Assembly (NCBI GenBank): GCA_027451285.1
Contig: DAIDJP010000013.1
Location: 1 to 64,000, forward strand
DNA: 64,000 nucleotides
Direction: 5' to 3'
From: Acidimicrobiaceae bacterium
GTDB taxonomy: Bacteria > Actinomycetota > Acidimicrobiia > Acidimicrobiales > RAAP-2
Shown here: piece by piece, positions 50,257-59,187 of the stretch
Numbering within the stretch: position 1 is the stretch's first letter
Layout of the letters: each line of letters begins with the position of its first letter
Position numbers and translations under genes: made by a program
Notes under the pieces: model-generated
What the model saw: the letters and a program-made list of their open reading frames with translations, nothing else
Told to the model about the DNA's origin: nothing
Databases searched by the model: none

Positions 50257-51695
50257 TGATCCTCGCCATCCTCGCCCTGCCCCTGCTCGCCGGCGCCATC
50301 TCGGCCCTCGCGCCCTGGCGGCGCGGCGTCGCCCTGCTCGGCGTGGCGAGCCTCGCGGGCGTGCTGGTACTCGCCGCGCTGATCGCCCGCGCGTCGCTCG
50401 TCGTCGCGCCGAGCGCGCTCGGCGGGTCCCTCGGCGCGGATCCCCTCAGCGCGCTGATGCTGCTCGTCATCGGGGCGGTGGGTCTGCTCGCGGCCCTCGG
50501 CGGCGTGCGCTACTTAGACGCCCAGCTCGAGCGCGGCGCGTGCACGCCGCGTCAGGCCTCGCTCTACGCCGCCCTGGTCCAGGGGTTCATCGCGGCGATG
50601 ATCCTCACGGTGCTGGCGCGCAACATCGCCGTCATGTGGGTGGCCGTGGAGGCGACCACCGTCGTGACGACGTTCTTGGTCGGGCACCGGCGCACGCGCG
50701 GTGCCCTCGAGGCGTCGTGGAAGTACATCATCATCTGCTCGGTGGGAATTGCGCTGGCCTTCCTCGGCACGATGCTGCTCTACGTGGCGGCGAGCCACGG
50801 ACACGGCACGGCCAGCCTCGACTGGGCGACGCTGGTGCGCGAGGCGCCCCACCTCAACCACGCGGTCGTTCGCTTGGCCTTCTCGCTCATCGTGCTCGGA
50901 TACGGCACCAAGGTCGGACTCGCCCCGCTGCACAGCTGGCTGCCCGACGCCCACAGCCAGGCGCCGGCGCCGGTGTCGGCGCTGATGTCGGGGGTCCTGC
51001 TCTCGGTCGCCTTCTACGCCCTGCTGCGCTGTCGGGCCATCGCCGTAGCCGCCCTCGGCACCGACTTCGTGCGCACGACGCTGCTCATCTCGGGGCTCGT
51101 GACCCTGGGGGTCGCGGTGACCATGCTGTTGCGCCAGAGCGACTACAAGCGCATGCTCGCCTACTCCTCGATGGAGCACATGGGGCTCGTGTGCCTGGCC
51201 GCCGCGGCCGGCACGCCGCTGGCGCTGGCCGCGGTGCTCTTGCACGTGGTCGGACACGGGCTGGCCAAGAGCGTGCTCTTTCTCACCGCGGGCGAGATCG
51301 TCGAGGCCGACGGCACCAGTCAGATCGCCGGCGTGAGCGGGCTGCTCGTGCGGCGCCCGGCCCTCGGCGGGCTCTTCGCCGTGGGCCTGGCCGCGCTGGT
51401 GGGCCTGCCGCCCTTCAGCCTCTTCGCGAGCGAGCTGGGCGTGGTGCGCGCCCTCTCGGCCGCGGGCCTCGCGTGGGTCAGCGCCCTCGCCCTCGCGGCC
51501 CTAGCCCTCGTGGTGGTCGGCCTGTCCGCACCGGCCGCGCGGATGCTCCTGGGCCCGGCCACGACGGCTCCCCAGCGCGCGTCGTTCTCCTTCAGCGTCC
51601 CCATGGGCGTCGCCCTCGGTGCGCTCGCCCTGCTCGGCGTCGTGGCCTGGCCCCTCTCGTCGCTGATCCACGCGGGCGCGGCGGTGGCGCTGTGA
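50256..51695 (+). CDS. NuoN/HyfF-type proton-pumping membrane subunit
   Basis: This 479-aa antiporter-like subunit has 13 to 14 helices, the conserved Glu in WVAVEATTVVTTFLVGH and Lys in GYGTKVGLAPLHSWLPDAH. It corresponds to HyfF/HycQ (Rv0086). Two such subunits in the operon indicate two putative ion channels. Its start codon shares one base with the previous stop. Confidence 0.9.
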   Translation: MILAILALPLLAGAISALAPWRRGVALLGVASLAGVLVLAALIARASLVVAPSALGGSLGADPLSALMLLVIGAVGLLAALGGVRYLDAQLERGACTPRQASLYAALVQGFIAAMILTVLARNIAVMWVAVEATTVVTTFLVGHRRTRGALEASWKYIIICSVGIALAFLGTMLLYVAASHGHGTASLDWATLVREAPHLNHAVVRLAFSLIVLGYGTKVGLAPLHSWLPDAHSQAPAPVSALMSGVLLSVAFYALLRCRAIAVAALGTDFVRTTLLISGLVTLGVAVTMLLRQSDYKRMLAYSSMEHMGLVCLAAAAGTPLALAAVLLHVVGHGLAKSVLFLTAGEIVEADGTSQIAGVSGLLVRRPALGGLFAVGLAALVGLPPFSLFASELGVVRALSAAGLAWVSALALAALALVVVGLSAPAARMLLGPATTAPQRASFSFSVPMGVALGALALLGVVAWPLSSLIHAGAAVAL

Positions 51696-53179
51696 ACCTC
51701 GAGGACGTCCTCAGCCAGCGGCCCGCGCGAGCGCACCTCGATCTCGAGCCGCGCGACCTCCTCGACGCCGCCCGCGGCCTGTTCGAGGCCGGATTCCACC
51801 TCGGAAGCGTCACCGCGTGCGAGGACGACGACGACCTGCGCGTCGTGTACCTCTTCGTCGACGGCCCGCCGGACCAGCGCGTCGAGGTCCACGTGCGCCT
51901 CGACGCGCGAAACCCCGAGGTCCCCTCGCTCGCGGCCGTGTCGTTCCCGGCCGGTCGCTTCGAGCGCGAGATGGCCGACCTCTTTGGCGTCGTCGCGCTC
52001 GGCCACCCCCAACCGCGCCCGCTCGTCACTCACCAGCACTGGCCAGCGGGCTGGCACCCGATGCGCCGCGAAGCGGCCCGCGCGCCCTTCGACCTCGACG
52101 CCGCGCCGTTCCCCTTCAACCCCGTCGAGGGCGAGGGCGTCTACGAGATCCCCGTTGGACCCGTGCACGCGGGCATCATCGAGCCGGGACACTTCCGCTT
52201 CTGGGTCGTGGGCGAGACGATCATCAAGATGAAGGCGCGGCTCTGGTTCACCCACAAGGGCGTCGAGAAGCTCTTCGAGGGCCGCGACGTCGGCGAAGCG
52301 CTCCCGCTCGCCGAGCGAATCTCGGGCGACAGCGCGATCGGCCACTCCCTCGCCTTCGTGCTGGCCGCCGAGGACGCCCTGGGCGTCGCCCCGAGCGCGC
52401 ACGCGATGCGCGAGCGCGCGATCCTGCTCGAGCTCGAGCGGCTCTACAACCACGTCGCCGACCTCGGCGCCCTGTGCAACGACACGGCGTTCTCCCTCGC
52501 CCAGGCCCGGGCGATGACCCTGCGCGAGACCCTGCTTCGCCTCAACGACCGCGTCACCGGGCATCGACTCTTGCGCGGCGCCCTCGGGCTCGCCACGACG
52601 TCGCTGCGCGACCTGCCGCGCCGCGACGAGCTCGCGAGCATCGCCGAGCGCGTGAACGACGTCGTCGCTCTGGCCAATGCCAACAGCATCGTGATGGACC
52701 GCTTCCGCGGCACCGGCGTGCTCGCGCGAGCCGACGCGATCGACGTGGGCGTGCTGGGGGTCGTCGCGCGCGCCTCGGGAATCGCCCGCGACGCCCGCGA
52801 CGCGCACCCCTTCGTGACAACGCGCGCCTACTCGATCGTCACCGAGGAGACGGGCGACGTGCTGGCGCGCTTTCGCGTGCGCGAGCGCGAGATCGCGGTC
52901 TCGCTCGCGATGATCGACGAACTGCTCACCGGAGGTGAGATGGTGACACTGCCCCGCTCGGCACGAGGCACCGGCACCGGCATCGTCGAGGGCTGGCGCG
53001 GCGCCATCACCCACCGCGTGGAGTTCGACGCGAGCGAGCGGCTCACCCGGGTAAAGGTCGTCGATCCCTCCTTCGTCACCTGGCCGGCCCTCGCGGTCGC
53101 GCTCGCCAACACGATCGTGCCGGACTTCCCGCTCGTGAACAAGAGCTTCAACCTGTCCTACGCGGGTAACGACCTCTAG
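51692..53179 (+). CDS. hydrogenase-like large subunit lacking Ni-Fe ligands
   Basis: From GTG 51692 the product is 495 aa. The NuoC-like domain (about 1-150; FPAGRFEREMADLFG) is fused to a NuoD/HycE-like large subunit (about 155-495; GETIIKMKARLWFTHKG, AERISGDSAIGHSL, DPSFVTWPALAVAL, DFPLVNKSFNLSYAG). In true group 4 [NiFe] hydrogenases two Cys pairs (RxCGxC and DPCxxC) bind the metal. Here they read R-I-S-G-D-S (209-214) and D-P-S-F-V-T (458-463), so all four cysteines are absent. It cannot bind a Ni-Fe site by the known scheme. This is the 'energy-converting hydrogenase-related' (Ehr) type, seen also in mycobacterial HycE (Rv0087). It ends one base before convergent RNase J. Confidence 0.85.
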   Translation: MNLEDVLSQRPARAHLDLEPRDLLDAARGLFEAGFHLGSVTACEDDDDLRVVYLFVDGPPDQRVEVHVRLDARNPEVPSLAAVSFPAGRFEREMADLFGVVALGHPQPRPLVTHQHWPAGWHPMRREAARAPFDLDAAPFPFNPVEGEGVYEIPVGPVHAGIIEPGHFRFWVVGETIIKMKARLWFTHKGVEKLFEGRDVGEALPLAERISGDSAIGHSLAFVLAAEDALGVAPSAHAMRERAILLELERLYNHVADLGALCNDTAFSLAQARAMTLRETLLRLNDRVTGHRLLRGALGLATTSLRDLPRRDELASIAERVNDVVALANANSIVMDRFRGTGVLARADAIDVGVLGVVARASGIARDARDAHPFVTTRAYSIVTEETGDVLARFRVREREIAVSLAMIDELLTGGEMVTLPRSARGTGTGIVEGWRGAITHRVEFDASERLTRVKVVDPSFVTWPALAVALANTIVPDFPLVNKSFNLSYAGNDL

Positions 53180-53180
53180 G

Positions 53181-54842
53181 TCAGATGACCGCCACGGCGG
53201 ATAGCACCACCGGCTGGCGGCGAAAGCGCTGGCCGAGCATGCGCCCGGCCGCGCGCTGGGCGACCTTGTTGAGCGCGGCGTCGTCGCGCTCGCCCTCGCG
53301 CAAGGCGCTCTCGAGCGCGCCGCGGATCTCCTCGGTGAGAGTGGCCAGCAGCTTGCGGTCGGTCTCGCCGTCGAACCAACCGCGCGCGCTCAGTCGCACC
53401 GGCTGGACGATGGTCCCGCGCGCGGCGTCGATGCCCGCAGTGATCTGGACCACGCCGAACTCGGCCAGCATGCGCCGCTCCTCGATGGGCCGCTCGTCGA
53501 TCTCGCCGGCGTCGCCGTCGATGTAGTGAAACCCCGCCGGCACCTGGCCGGCGCGGCGGATGCCGGCCGGGGTGATCTCGATCTGGTCGCCGTCCTCGCA
53601 GAGCAGCGTGTGCTCGGGCGAGAGGCCCATCGAGTGCGCCAACTCGCGGTGGTGCACCATGTGGCGGTACTCGCCGTGCACGGGCACGAAGTTGCGCGGG
53701 CGCACGAGCTGGTGGAACATGCGCAGCTCGCCCTGGCGCGCGTGGCCCGAGGCGTGCACCGGCTCCACGCCGGAGTGGATGACCTCGGTGCCGGCGCGGT
53801 GCAAGTCGTCGATGACCCGCCCGACCGACCACTCGTTTCCGGGGATCGGGTGCGAACTCAGCACCACCGTGTCCTCGTCGGAGACCTTCATGAAGCGCTG
53901 GTCGCCGCGACTGAGCTTGGACAGCGCCGCGAGGGGCTCGCCCTGGCTGCCGGTGCAGATCACGCAGACCTCACCGGGCGCGTAGCGCGAGATGTTCTCG
54001 ACGTCGATGAAGTGCGCGGCGTCCACGTGGAGCAGGTTGAGCTTGCGCGCGAGCTTGACGTTGGACTCCATGGACCGACCCATCAGGGCGATCTTGCGGT
54101 TCTGCTCGAGGGCCACGTCGATGATCTGCTGGACGCGGTGGATGTGACTGGCGAAGCAGGCCACCACCATTCGCCGGTCGGGACGCTCGAGGAAGACCCG
54201 GCGCAGTGCCGAGCCCACCGAGCGCTCCGAGGCGGTGAATCCCGGCTCCTCGGCGTTGGTCGAGTCGCACAGCAAGAGCGCGACGCCCTCGTCGCCCAGC
54301 GCGGCGAGCCGCGAGACGTCGGTGCGACGCCCGTCGATCGGGGTCAGGTCGAGCTTGAAGTCCCCCGAGTGCACGATCAGGCCGACCTTGGTCGAAAAGG
54401 CCAGGGCGTTGGCGCTGGGCACCGAGTGGGTCACCGGGATGAACTCGACCTCGAAGGGGCCGATGCGCCGGCGCTCGCCGTCTTCGACCTCGATGAAGGT
54501 GAGGTCCTTGGCCACGCGCGCCTCGGTGAGACGGTGACGGGCGAAGCCCAGGGTCAGCTGAGATCCGTAGATGGGGACGTTGACGTTGGTCACGAGGTAG
54601 CGCAGGGCTCCGGTGTGGTCCTCGTGGCCGTGGGTCAGAACGATCGCGTCGACCCGGTCGCGGCGCTCGAGCAGCCACGTGAAGTCCGGCAGGATCAGGT
54701 CCACGCCGTACATCGTCGGCTCGGGGAACATGAGGCCCGCGTCAACCACGACGATGCGCCCGTCCTGCTCGATCGCCAGGCAGTTGCGGCCGATCTCGCC
54801 GAGGCCGCCGAGGAACGTGATGCGAACGCTGTCCTTAGCCAC
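53181..54842 (-). CDS. rnj: ribonuclease J
   Basis: From the GTG at 54842 the product is 553 aa, a metallo-beta-lactamase/beta-CASP RNase. It has HGHEDHTG (H71-H76) and later motifs in SGDFKLDLTPIDG, CFASHIHR, SHPIPGNEW, GHARQGELRMFHQLVRPRNFVPVHGEY. It is an exo/endoribonuclease in mRNA and rRNA processing. It overlaps the dapA stop by 8 bp. Confidence 0.95.
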   Translation of the reverse strand: MAKDSVRITFLGGLGEIGRNCLAIEQDGRIVVVDAGLMFPEPTMYGVDLILPDFTWLLERRDRVDAIVLTHGHEDHTGALRYLVTNVNVPIYGSQLTLGFARHRLTEARVAKDLTFIEVEDGERRRIGPFEVEFIPVTHSVPSANALAFSTKVGLIVHSGDFKLDLTPIDGRRTDVSRLAALGDEGVALLLCDSTNAEEPGFTASERSVGSALRRVFLERPDRRMVVACFASHIHRVQQIIDVALEQNRKIALMGRSMESNVKLARKLNLLHVDAAHFIDVENISRYAPGEVCVICTGSQGEPLAALSKLSRGDQRFMKVSDEDTVVLSSHPIPGNEWSVGRVIDDLHRAGTEVIHSGVEPVHASGHARQGELRMFHQLVRPRNFVPVHGEYRHMVHHRELAHSMGLSPEHTLLCEDGDQIEITPAGIRRAGQVPAGFHYIDGDAGEIDERPIEERRMLAEFGVVQITAGIDAARGTIVQPVRLSARGWFDGETDRKLLATLTEEIRGALESALREGERDDAALNKVAQRAAGRMLGQRFRRQPVVLSAVAVI

Positions 54843-55731
54843 GCGAAGCCGCCAGAGCCGCGAGCACGCGGGCCGCGCGAGCGTCGATCTCGTCGTCGGC
54901 CGCGCTGTGGGGCAGGCGACAGTCTCCGACGTCGAGGCCCAGTGCGCGCATGGCCGCCTTGGTCGGAACGGGGTTCGGATAGGCCTCGGAGCTCTCGAAG
55001 GCGCAGCTCTCGGCGAGGACCTCGTTGAGACGGCGCGCCTCGGGCCAGTCACCGGCCTGGGCCGCGCGCACCATCGCCGCGAAGATCTCGCCGGCCCAGT
55101 GCGCGGCGACCGAGACGACGCCGACGGCGCCGATCGCCAGAAAGGGCAGGGTCAGGGCGTCGTCGCCGCTGTAGAGGTCGAGGGCGTCGCCGAGGACGGC
55201 CTTGACGTGCGCGGCGCCGGGCAGGTCGGCCGAGGCGTCCTTTAACGCCACGATGTTCTCGTGGCTTCTCACCAGGTCGATCAAGGTCGCGGCGGCGATC
55301 TTGCGCCCGGTGCGCGAGGGGATGTCGTAGATCATCACGGGCAGCGCCGTCGCTTCGGCGACGCGTCCCAGGTGCGCGGCGATGCCGGCCTGGCTCGGGC
55401 GCGCGTAGGCGGGCGTCGTCGCCAGCACGCCCGCGACGCCCACGTCGGCGACGCGCGCGGTCAGCTCGACGGAGCGGCGGGTGTCGGCCGACGTCGAACC
55501 GGCGAGAACGGGAACGTCGACCGCGCTCGCCACCGCGGCGAAGAGCGCCAGCTTCTCGTCCTCCGAGAGCGACGTCCCCTCGCCGGTGGAGCCGGCCACG
55601 ACCAAGGCGTCGCTGCCGTGGTCGACCAGGTAGCGCGCGAGCGTCGCCGCCATCGTCAGATCAAGCGAGCCGTCGAACTCAAAGGGCGTCACCATGGCGG
55701 TGAGCACCCGGCCAAAGCGCGGTGACGTCAT
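54835..55731 (-). CDS. dapA: 4-hydroxy-tetrahydrodipicolinate synthase
   Basis: This 298-aa TIM-barrel enzyme has GSTGEG, the catalytic Tyr in MIYDIPSRTG (Y135) and Schiff-base Lys (K164 in NIVALKDAS). It condenses pyruvate with aspartate semialdehyde. It sits between dapB and rnj, with dapB 25 bases upstream. Confidence 0.95.
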   Translation of the reverse strand: MTSPRFGRVLTAMVTPFEFDGSLDLTMAATLARYLVDHGSDALVVAGSTGEGTSLSEDEKLALFAAVASAVDVPVLAGSTSADTRRSVELTARVADVGVAGVLATTPAYARPSQAGIAAHLGRVAEATALPVMIYDIPSRTGRKIAAATLIDLVRSHENIVALKDASADLPGAAHVKAVLGDALDLYSGDDALTLPFLAIGAVGVVSVAAHWAGEIFAAMVRAAQAGDWPEARRLNEVLAESCAFESSEAYPNPVPTKAAMRALGLDVGDCRLPHSAADDEIDARAARVLAALAASRG

Positions 55732-55756
55732 AGTTCGAAGTTACCAGTGGGACTCG

Positions 55757-56521
55757 TCACAGGAACTCGCCCACACCCACGCTGAGACCCGGCTCGTCAC
55801 CCATCTTGCGCAGGGCCAGCGCCACGCCCTGGACGAAACTGCGTCGATCAAAGGAATCGTGGCGGATGGTGAGTCCCTCGCCGGGCCCGCCGAAGAGGAT
55901 CTCCTCGTGGGCGACGAGACCGGGCAGGCGAACGGCGTGGACTCTCACGCCTTCGACGTCGGCGCCGCGCGATCCCTCGACGCTGTGACGTTGGGTGGGC
56001 TCGGGCAGGTCGACCCGGCCCGCGGCGCGGCGCGCGGCGGCGAGGGCGCGCGCGGTCGAGAGCGAGGTGCCCGAGGGCGCGTCGACCTTGGCGTCGTGGT
56101 GCAGTTCGATCACCTCGGCGCGTTCGAAGTAGGGCGCGGCGAGCACGGCGAAGCGCTCGGCGAGCACGGCGCCGATGGCGAAGTTGGCGGCCATCACCAC
56201 GCGCGTGGACCGGGCGGCCTGGGCCACCTGCTCGCGCTGGGCGTCGCTGAGTCCGGTCGTGCCCACGACGAGTCCCACGCGATGCTCCGCGCACCAGGTC
56301 GCGGAGGCCACGACGCCCTCGGGCGTCGAAAAGTCAACCACCGCGTCGATGCTCGACGGATCGAGCGCCGCCAGCGACGTCACCACGATCGCGTCGTGAG
56401 AGCGAGCCGGCGGCGCGATATCGACGAGCGCTCGAACCGCGACGTCGTCCTCGCGCGCGAGGCCCTCGGCCATCACCTGGCCCATGCGCCCGGCCGCTCC
56501 GACGATTGCGACGCGCTTCAT
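55757..56521 (-). CDS. dapB: 4-hydroxy-tetrahydrodipicolinate reductase
   Basis: This 254-aa protein has the NAD(P) motif VAIVGAAGRMGQ at the start and the substrate motif HHDAKVDAPSGTSL. It reduces the DapA product. The ATG overlaps the YfhO-like gene stop by 4 bp. dapB and dapA adjoin, completing the pathway with dapD, dapC, dapE and dapF from 32-38 kb. Confidence 0.95.
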   Translation of the reverse strand: MKRVAIVGAAGRMGQVMAEGLAREDDVAVRALVDIAPPARSHDAIVVTSLAALDPSSIDAVVDFSTPEGVVASATWCAEHRVGLVVGTTGLSDAQREQVAQAARSTRVVMAANFAIGAVLAERFAVLAAPYFERAEVIELHHDAKVDAPSGTSLSTARALAAARRAAGRVDLPEPTQRHSVEGSRGADVEGVRVHAVRLPGLVAHEEILFGGPGEGLTIRHDSFDRRSFVQGVALALRKMGDEPGLSVGVGEFL

Positions 56522-59178
56522 GCCTCAACCCTAGGGCGCCGGCGTCGCGCGAGGGCGACGACGAGCGCGAGCACGCCGAGCAGCGATCCGAGGAGCCCGA
56601 GTTCGATGTGCGGCGCGTGGTAGTGATAGTGGATCACCCACTCCCCCGGCGGGACGCTGACCGACTGGATGAGACCGCTGCGGTGCACGGTGAGGGCGAT
56701 GACCTGTGAGCCGCCCACTCGCTGAGCGTCGGCGCGCCACCCGGGAATCCACTCGACCGAGTGCAGCACGGTCGTGCGCGTGGTCGCGTGCACGCGCACC
56801 CAGGTGTCGCCCCAGATCGCGTTGCGCACACTCTCGATGCGTCCGGTCGACAGTGATGACACCCACGCGCTAGGCAGCAGCGAGGTTGCACGAAAGAACG
56901 CCAGCGTTCCGCTCGTCTCGCGCAGACGCCACGAGCGCGTCGCGACCGCCTGCTGAAAGGGCGTCGTGAGCTGGTAGGTTGCCCCGCCCGCCACTGTCAC
57001 CAGCGCCGAGCCGACCCGCACGCCCGAGGGCGAATGCAGCACGAAGCCGGCGGTCGGCGCCGTCGTCGGGGGCGACCAGGTGAGAGTCGTCGCGCTGGGG
57101 ATCGTCACGATGTCACCGGTGGGCGCGCCCGACGAGGTGAGCATCTGCATCGAGACCGTCGTAGTCGACAGAGGCTCGCCGTCGACTCCCTCGAGACGGA
57201 TCTCTCGCACGTGCACCAGCTGGCCGAAGTAGCGAAACGCGGTCTGGGTCCGTCGCGGCGCCTCACAGTACTGGGCGCCCAAGCGCGGTGAGACCATCAG
57301 CTGGTTGCTCGCGAGCACCAGCGAGGCCAGGCGCAGCTGGCGGAACTGGCCGCGCACCAGATGGCAGGCGTCCAGGCGAAAGAGCGGATGCGTCCCGGTC
57401 TCTGAACCGTAGTAGGCGTCGATCAGCGAGCCGTATCCCTGGATCGAGGGCAGCTGGGTGAAGACGTTCATATTGGCCAGTCCCAGGCTCTCGAACGTGT
57501 CGCCGGCCGCCCCGGTGGGATCGACCATCGCGAATCTCCCGGTGAGACCGAGGTGGGCGACGGCGTTCGCGCGCGAGGGCATCACACCGGCACGACCCGG
57601 CGTCAAGCCGGTCGCGTTGAAGGCGAAGAAGGCCACGGCGTCAAGCGCGAGGATCACGAGCAGCCAGCGCACCCGATCGCGCCGTACCAACAACACGGCG
57701 ATGGCCAGCGCAATGGCGATCACCAGGTGCATCACGAGGGTGGGCCGCTCGTAGGGAACCCAGCGCGTCGCTCCCGTCGTAAGACCGAGGAAGTGCAGGA
57801 AGTGCCGTCCGTCGGCGAGGGCGAGCACCACGATGGCGACCACGGCGCCGACGGGCGCGAGGGTGAGATAGCGCCGCGCGCCGACGAGAGATGCCCCGTC
57901 CTCGTCGTGATCGGCGATCCGCTGGAGCCACCAGGCCAGCAGCACGCTCGCCGCGAGGTCCACGAGGATCACGTTGCGGCTCTGCAGGCGCGTCGAGCTA
58001 AAGAGGGGTATCCACCAGAAGACGCGCCCGACGGGCGTGTAGTCGCCCCAGGTCGCCCACACTCCCACCAGCGCAAGCACACCGTAGGGCGCGTACTCGC
58101 GAACGGCCGCGCGACGCGCGCGCCCGACCAGCTGCCCCGTGTACGCGGCCACCGCGACCAGCGCGGCCAGACCGGCGTAGCCGGTCACCTCGGGCAGGTT
58201 GTAGCTCGCGAAGTACGAGGGCTGGTGCAAAATGCCGTTGCCGCCGAAGAGGTCGGGCACGAACCACAGCGCCGACCAGCGCACGGCCAGCGAACCCGAA
58301 CCGAAGAAGTGGTAGCCGAGGTTGGTGCGCTGAGAGACCGCGATGTAGCTCCAGCCGGTCACTAGTTGGGCCAGACCGATCAAGGCCCCCCACACCACCC
58401 CCAGCGCGACGGCTCCGACGTAGTCGATCCGCTGGGCCCAGGTCGTTGGGCGCCACCGACCCGGGGCGAGGAGCACCACGGCACCCACGACGAGCACGAC
58501 GAGCTCCATCTCGGCGATCGCGCGCGGCTCTCCCGACAGCGAGGTCAGCCCCCACAGCACGCCGAGTCCGATGACCGGCGCGGCGACTTCGCGAACGCGA
58601 TCGCGCCTCGATCCCGGACGGCGCACGCGCTCGGCCAGCACCAGCAGGCAGAGAATCTCCCAGGGCAGCATCGCGTATCCCTGGACCACCCCGAGGTGAA
58701 CCATCTGACCGGACATCGCGCCGACGTAGGCGTAGACGAGGCCGCCGGCGAGTGCGGGCGTGGTGCGCAGCCCGTGATAGCGCGCGAGACTAAAGAGCCC
58801 GATCGCGGCGACGGCGTAGACCGCGATGAGGTTGATCACCCAGGCGAGGATCGCGGGCAGGAACGCGAAGATGATCGTGAGGGGAAAGAGCGAGCCCGCG
58901 TTCATGCCGCCGAGCAGCGGCGTGCCCGAGTCGGCCAACGGGTTCATGAGCGGCAGATGTCCGCTCGCCATCTGGCGACCGGAGAGGACGCGCAGCGGGA
59001 AGTTCTGGAGCAGGTTGTCCGCGGCGATGGCCGGGTGTCCCAGCGCGGCCGGCACGCCAAAGAGAAGCGTCGGCAGCGCGAGCATCACGACCAGGGCGGT
59101 GCGATCCGCTCGGGCGAGGGGACGCCACCACGGCGCCGACTTTGTCGGCGCCGTGGTGAGATCCACCTCGACGGGCAC
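56518..59178 (-). CDS. YfhO-like multi-pass membrane protein
   Basis: This 886-aa protein has about 12 hydrophobic segments and a large C-terminal extracytoplasmic region (about 520-840) before a last helix. It resembles YfhO and related GT-C-type glycosyltransferase-like proteins: NPLADSGTPLLGGMNAG near the start, YHGLRTTPALAGG and FRYFGQLVHVREIRLEGV late. A role in modifying a cell-envelope polymer is inferred. It ends in the dapB start. The GTG start lies next to the pnp stop. Confidence 0.75.
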   Translation of the reverse strand: MPVEVDLTTAPTKSAPWWRPLARADRTALVVMLALPTLLFGVPAALGHPAIAADNLLQNFPLRVLSGRQMASGHLPLMNPLADSGTPLLGGMNAGSLFPLTIIFAFLPAILAWVINLIAVYAVAAIGLFSLARYHGLRTTPALAGGLVYAYVGAMSGQMVHLGVVQGYAMLPWEILCLLVLAERVRRPGSRRDRVREVAAPVIGLGVLWGLTSLSGEPRAIAEMELVVLVVGAVVLLAPGRWRPTTWAQRIDYVGAVALGVVWGALIGLAQLVTGWSYIAVSQRTNLGYHFFGSGSLAVRWSALWFVPDLFGGNGILHQPSYFASYNLPEVTGYAGLAALVAVAAYTGQLVGRARRAAVREYAPYGVLALVGVWATWGDYTPVGRVFWWIPLFSSTRLQSRNVILVDLAASVLLAWWLQRIADHDEDGASLVGARRYLTLAPVGAVVAIVVLALADGRHFLHFLGLTTGATRWVPYERPTLVMHLVIAIALAIAVLLVRRDRVRWLLVILALDAVAFFAFNATGLTPGRAGVMPSRANAVAHLGLTGRFAMVDPTGAAGDTFESLGLANMNVFTQLPSIQGYGSLIDAYYGSETGTHPLFRLDACHLVRGQFRQLRLASLVLASNQLMVSPRLGAQYCEAPRRTQTAFRYFGQLVHVREIRLEGVDGEPLSTTTVSMQMLTSSGAPTGDIVTIPSATTLTWSPPTTAPTAGFVLHSPSGVRVGSALVTVAGGATYQLTTPFQQAVATRSWRLRETSGTLAFFRATSLLPSAWVSSLSTGRIESVRNAIWGDTWVRVHATTRTTVLHSVEWIPGWRADAQRVGGSQVIALTVHRSGLIQSVSVPPGEWVIHYHYHAPHIELGLLGSLLGVLALVVALARRRRPRVEA

Positions 59179-59187
59179 GGAGACTGC

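Noticed and set aside
50222-51691. N-terminal extension of the hydrogenase-like large subunit
   Set aside because: It is the wrong frame of the HyfF-type gene; the GTG at 51692 overlaps the previous stop as elsewhere in the operon.
46171-53179. respiratory complex I or a working formate hydrogenlyase
   Set aside because: NuoE/F/G/I are absent, so it is not complex I; the Ni-Fe ligands and formate dehydrogenase are missing, so it is not a functional formate hydrogenlyase.
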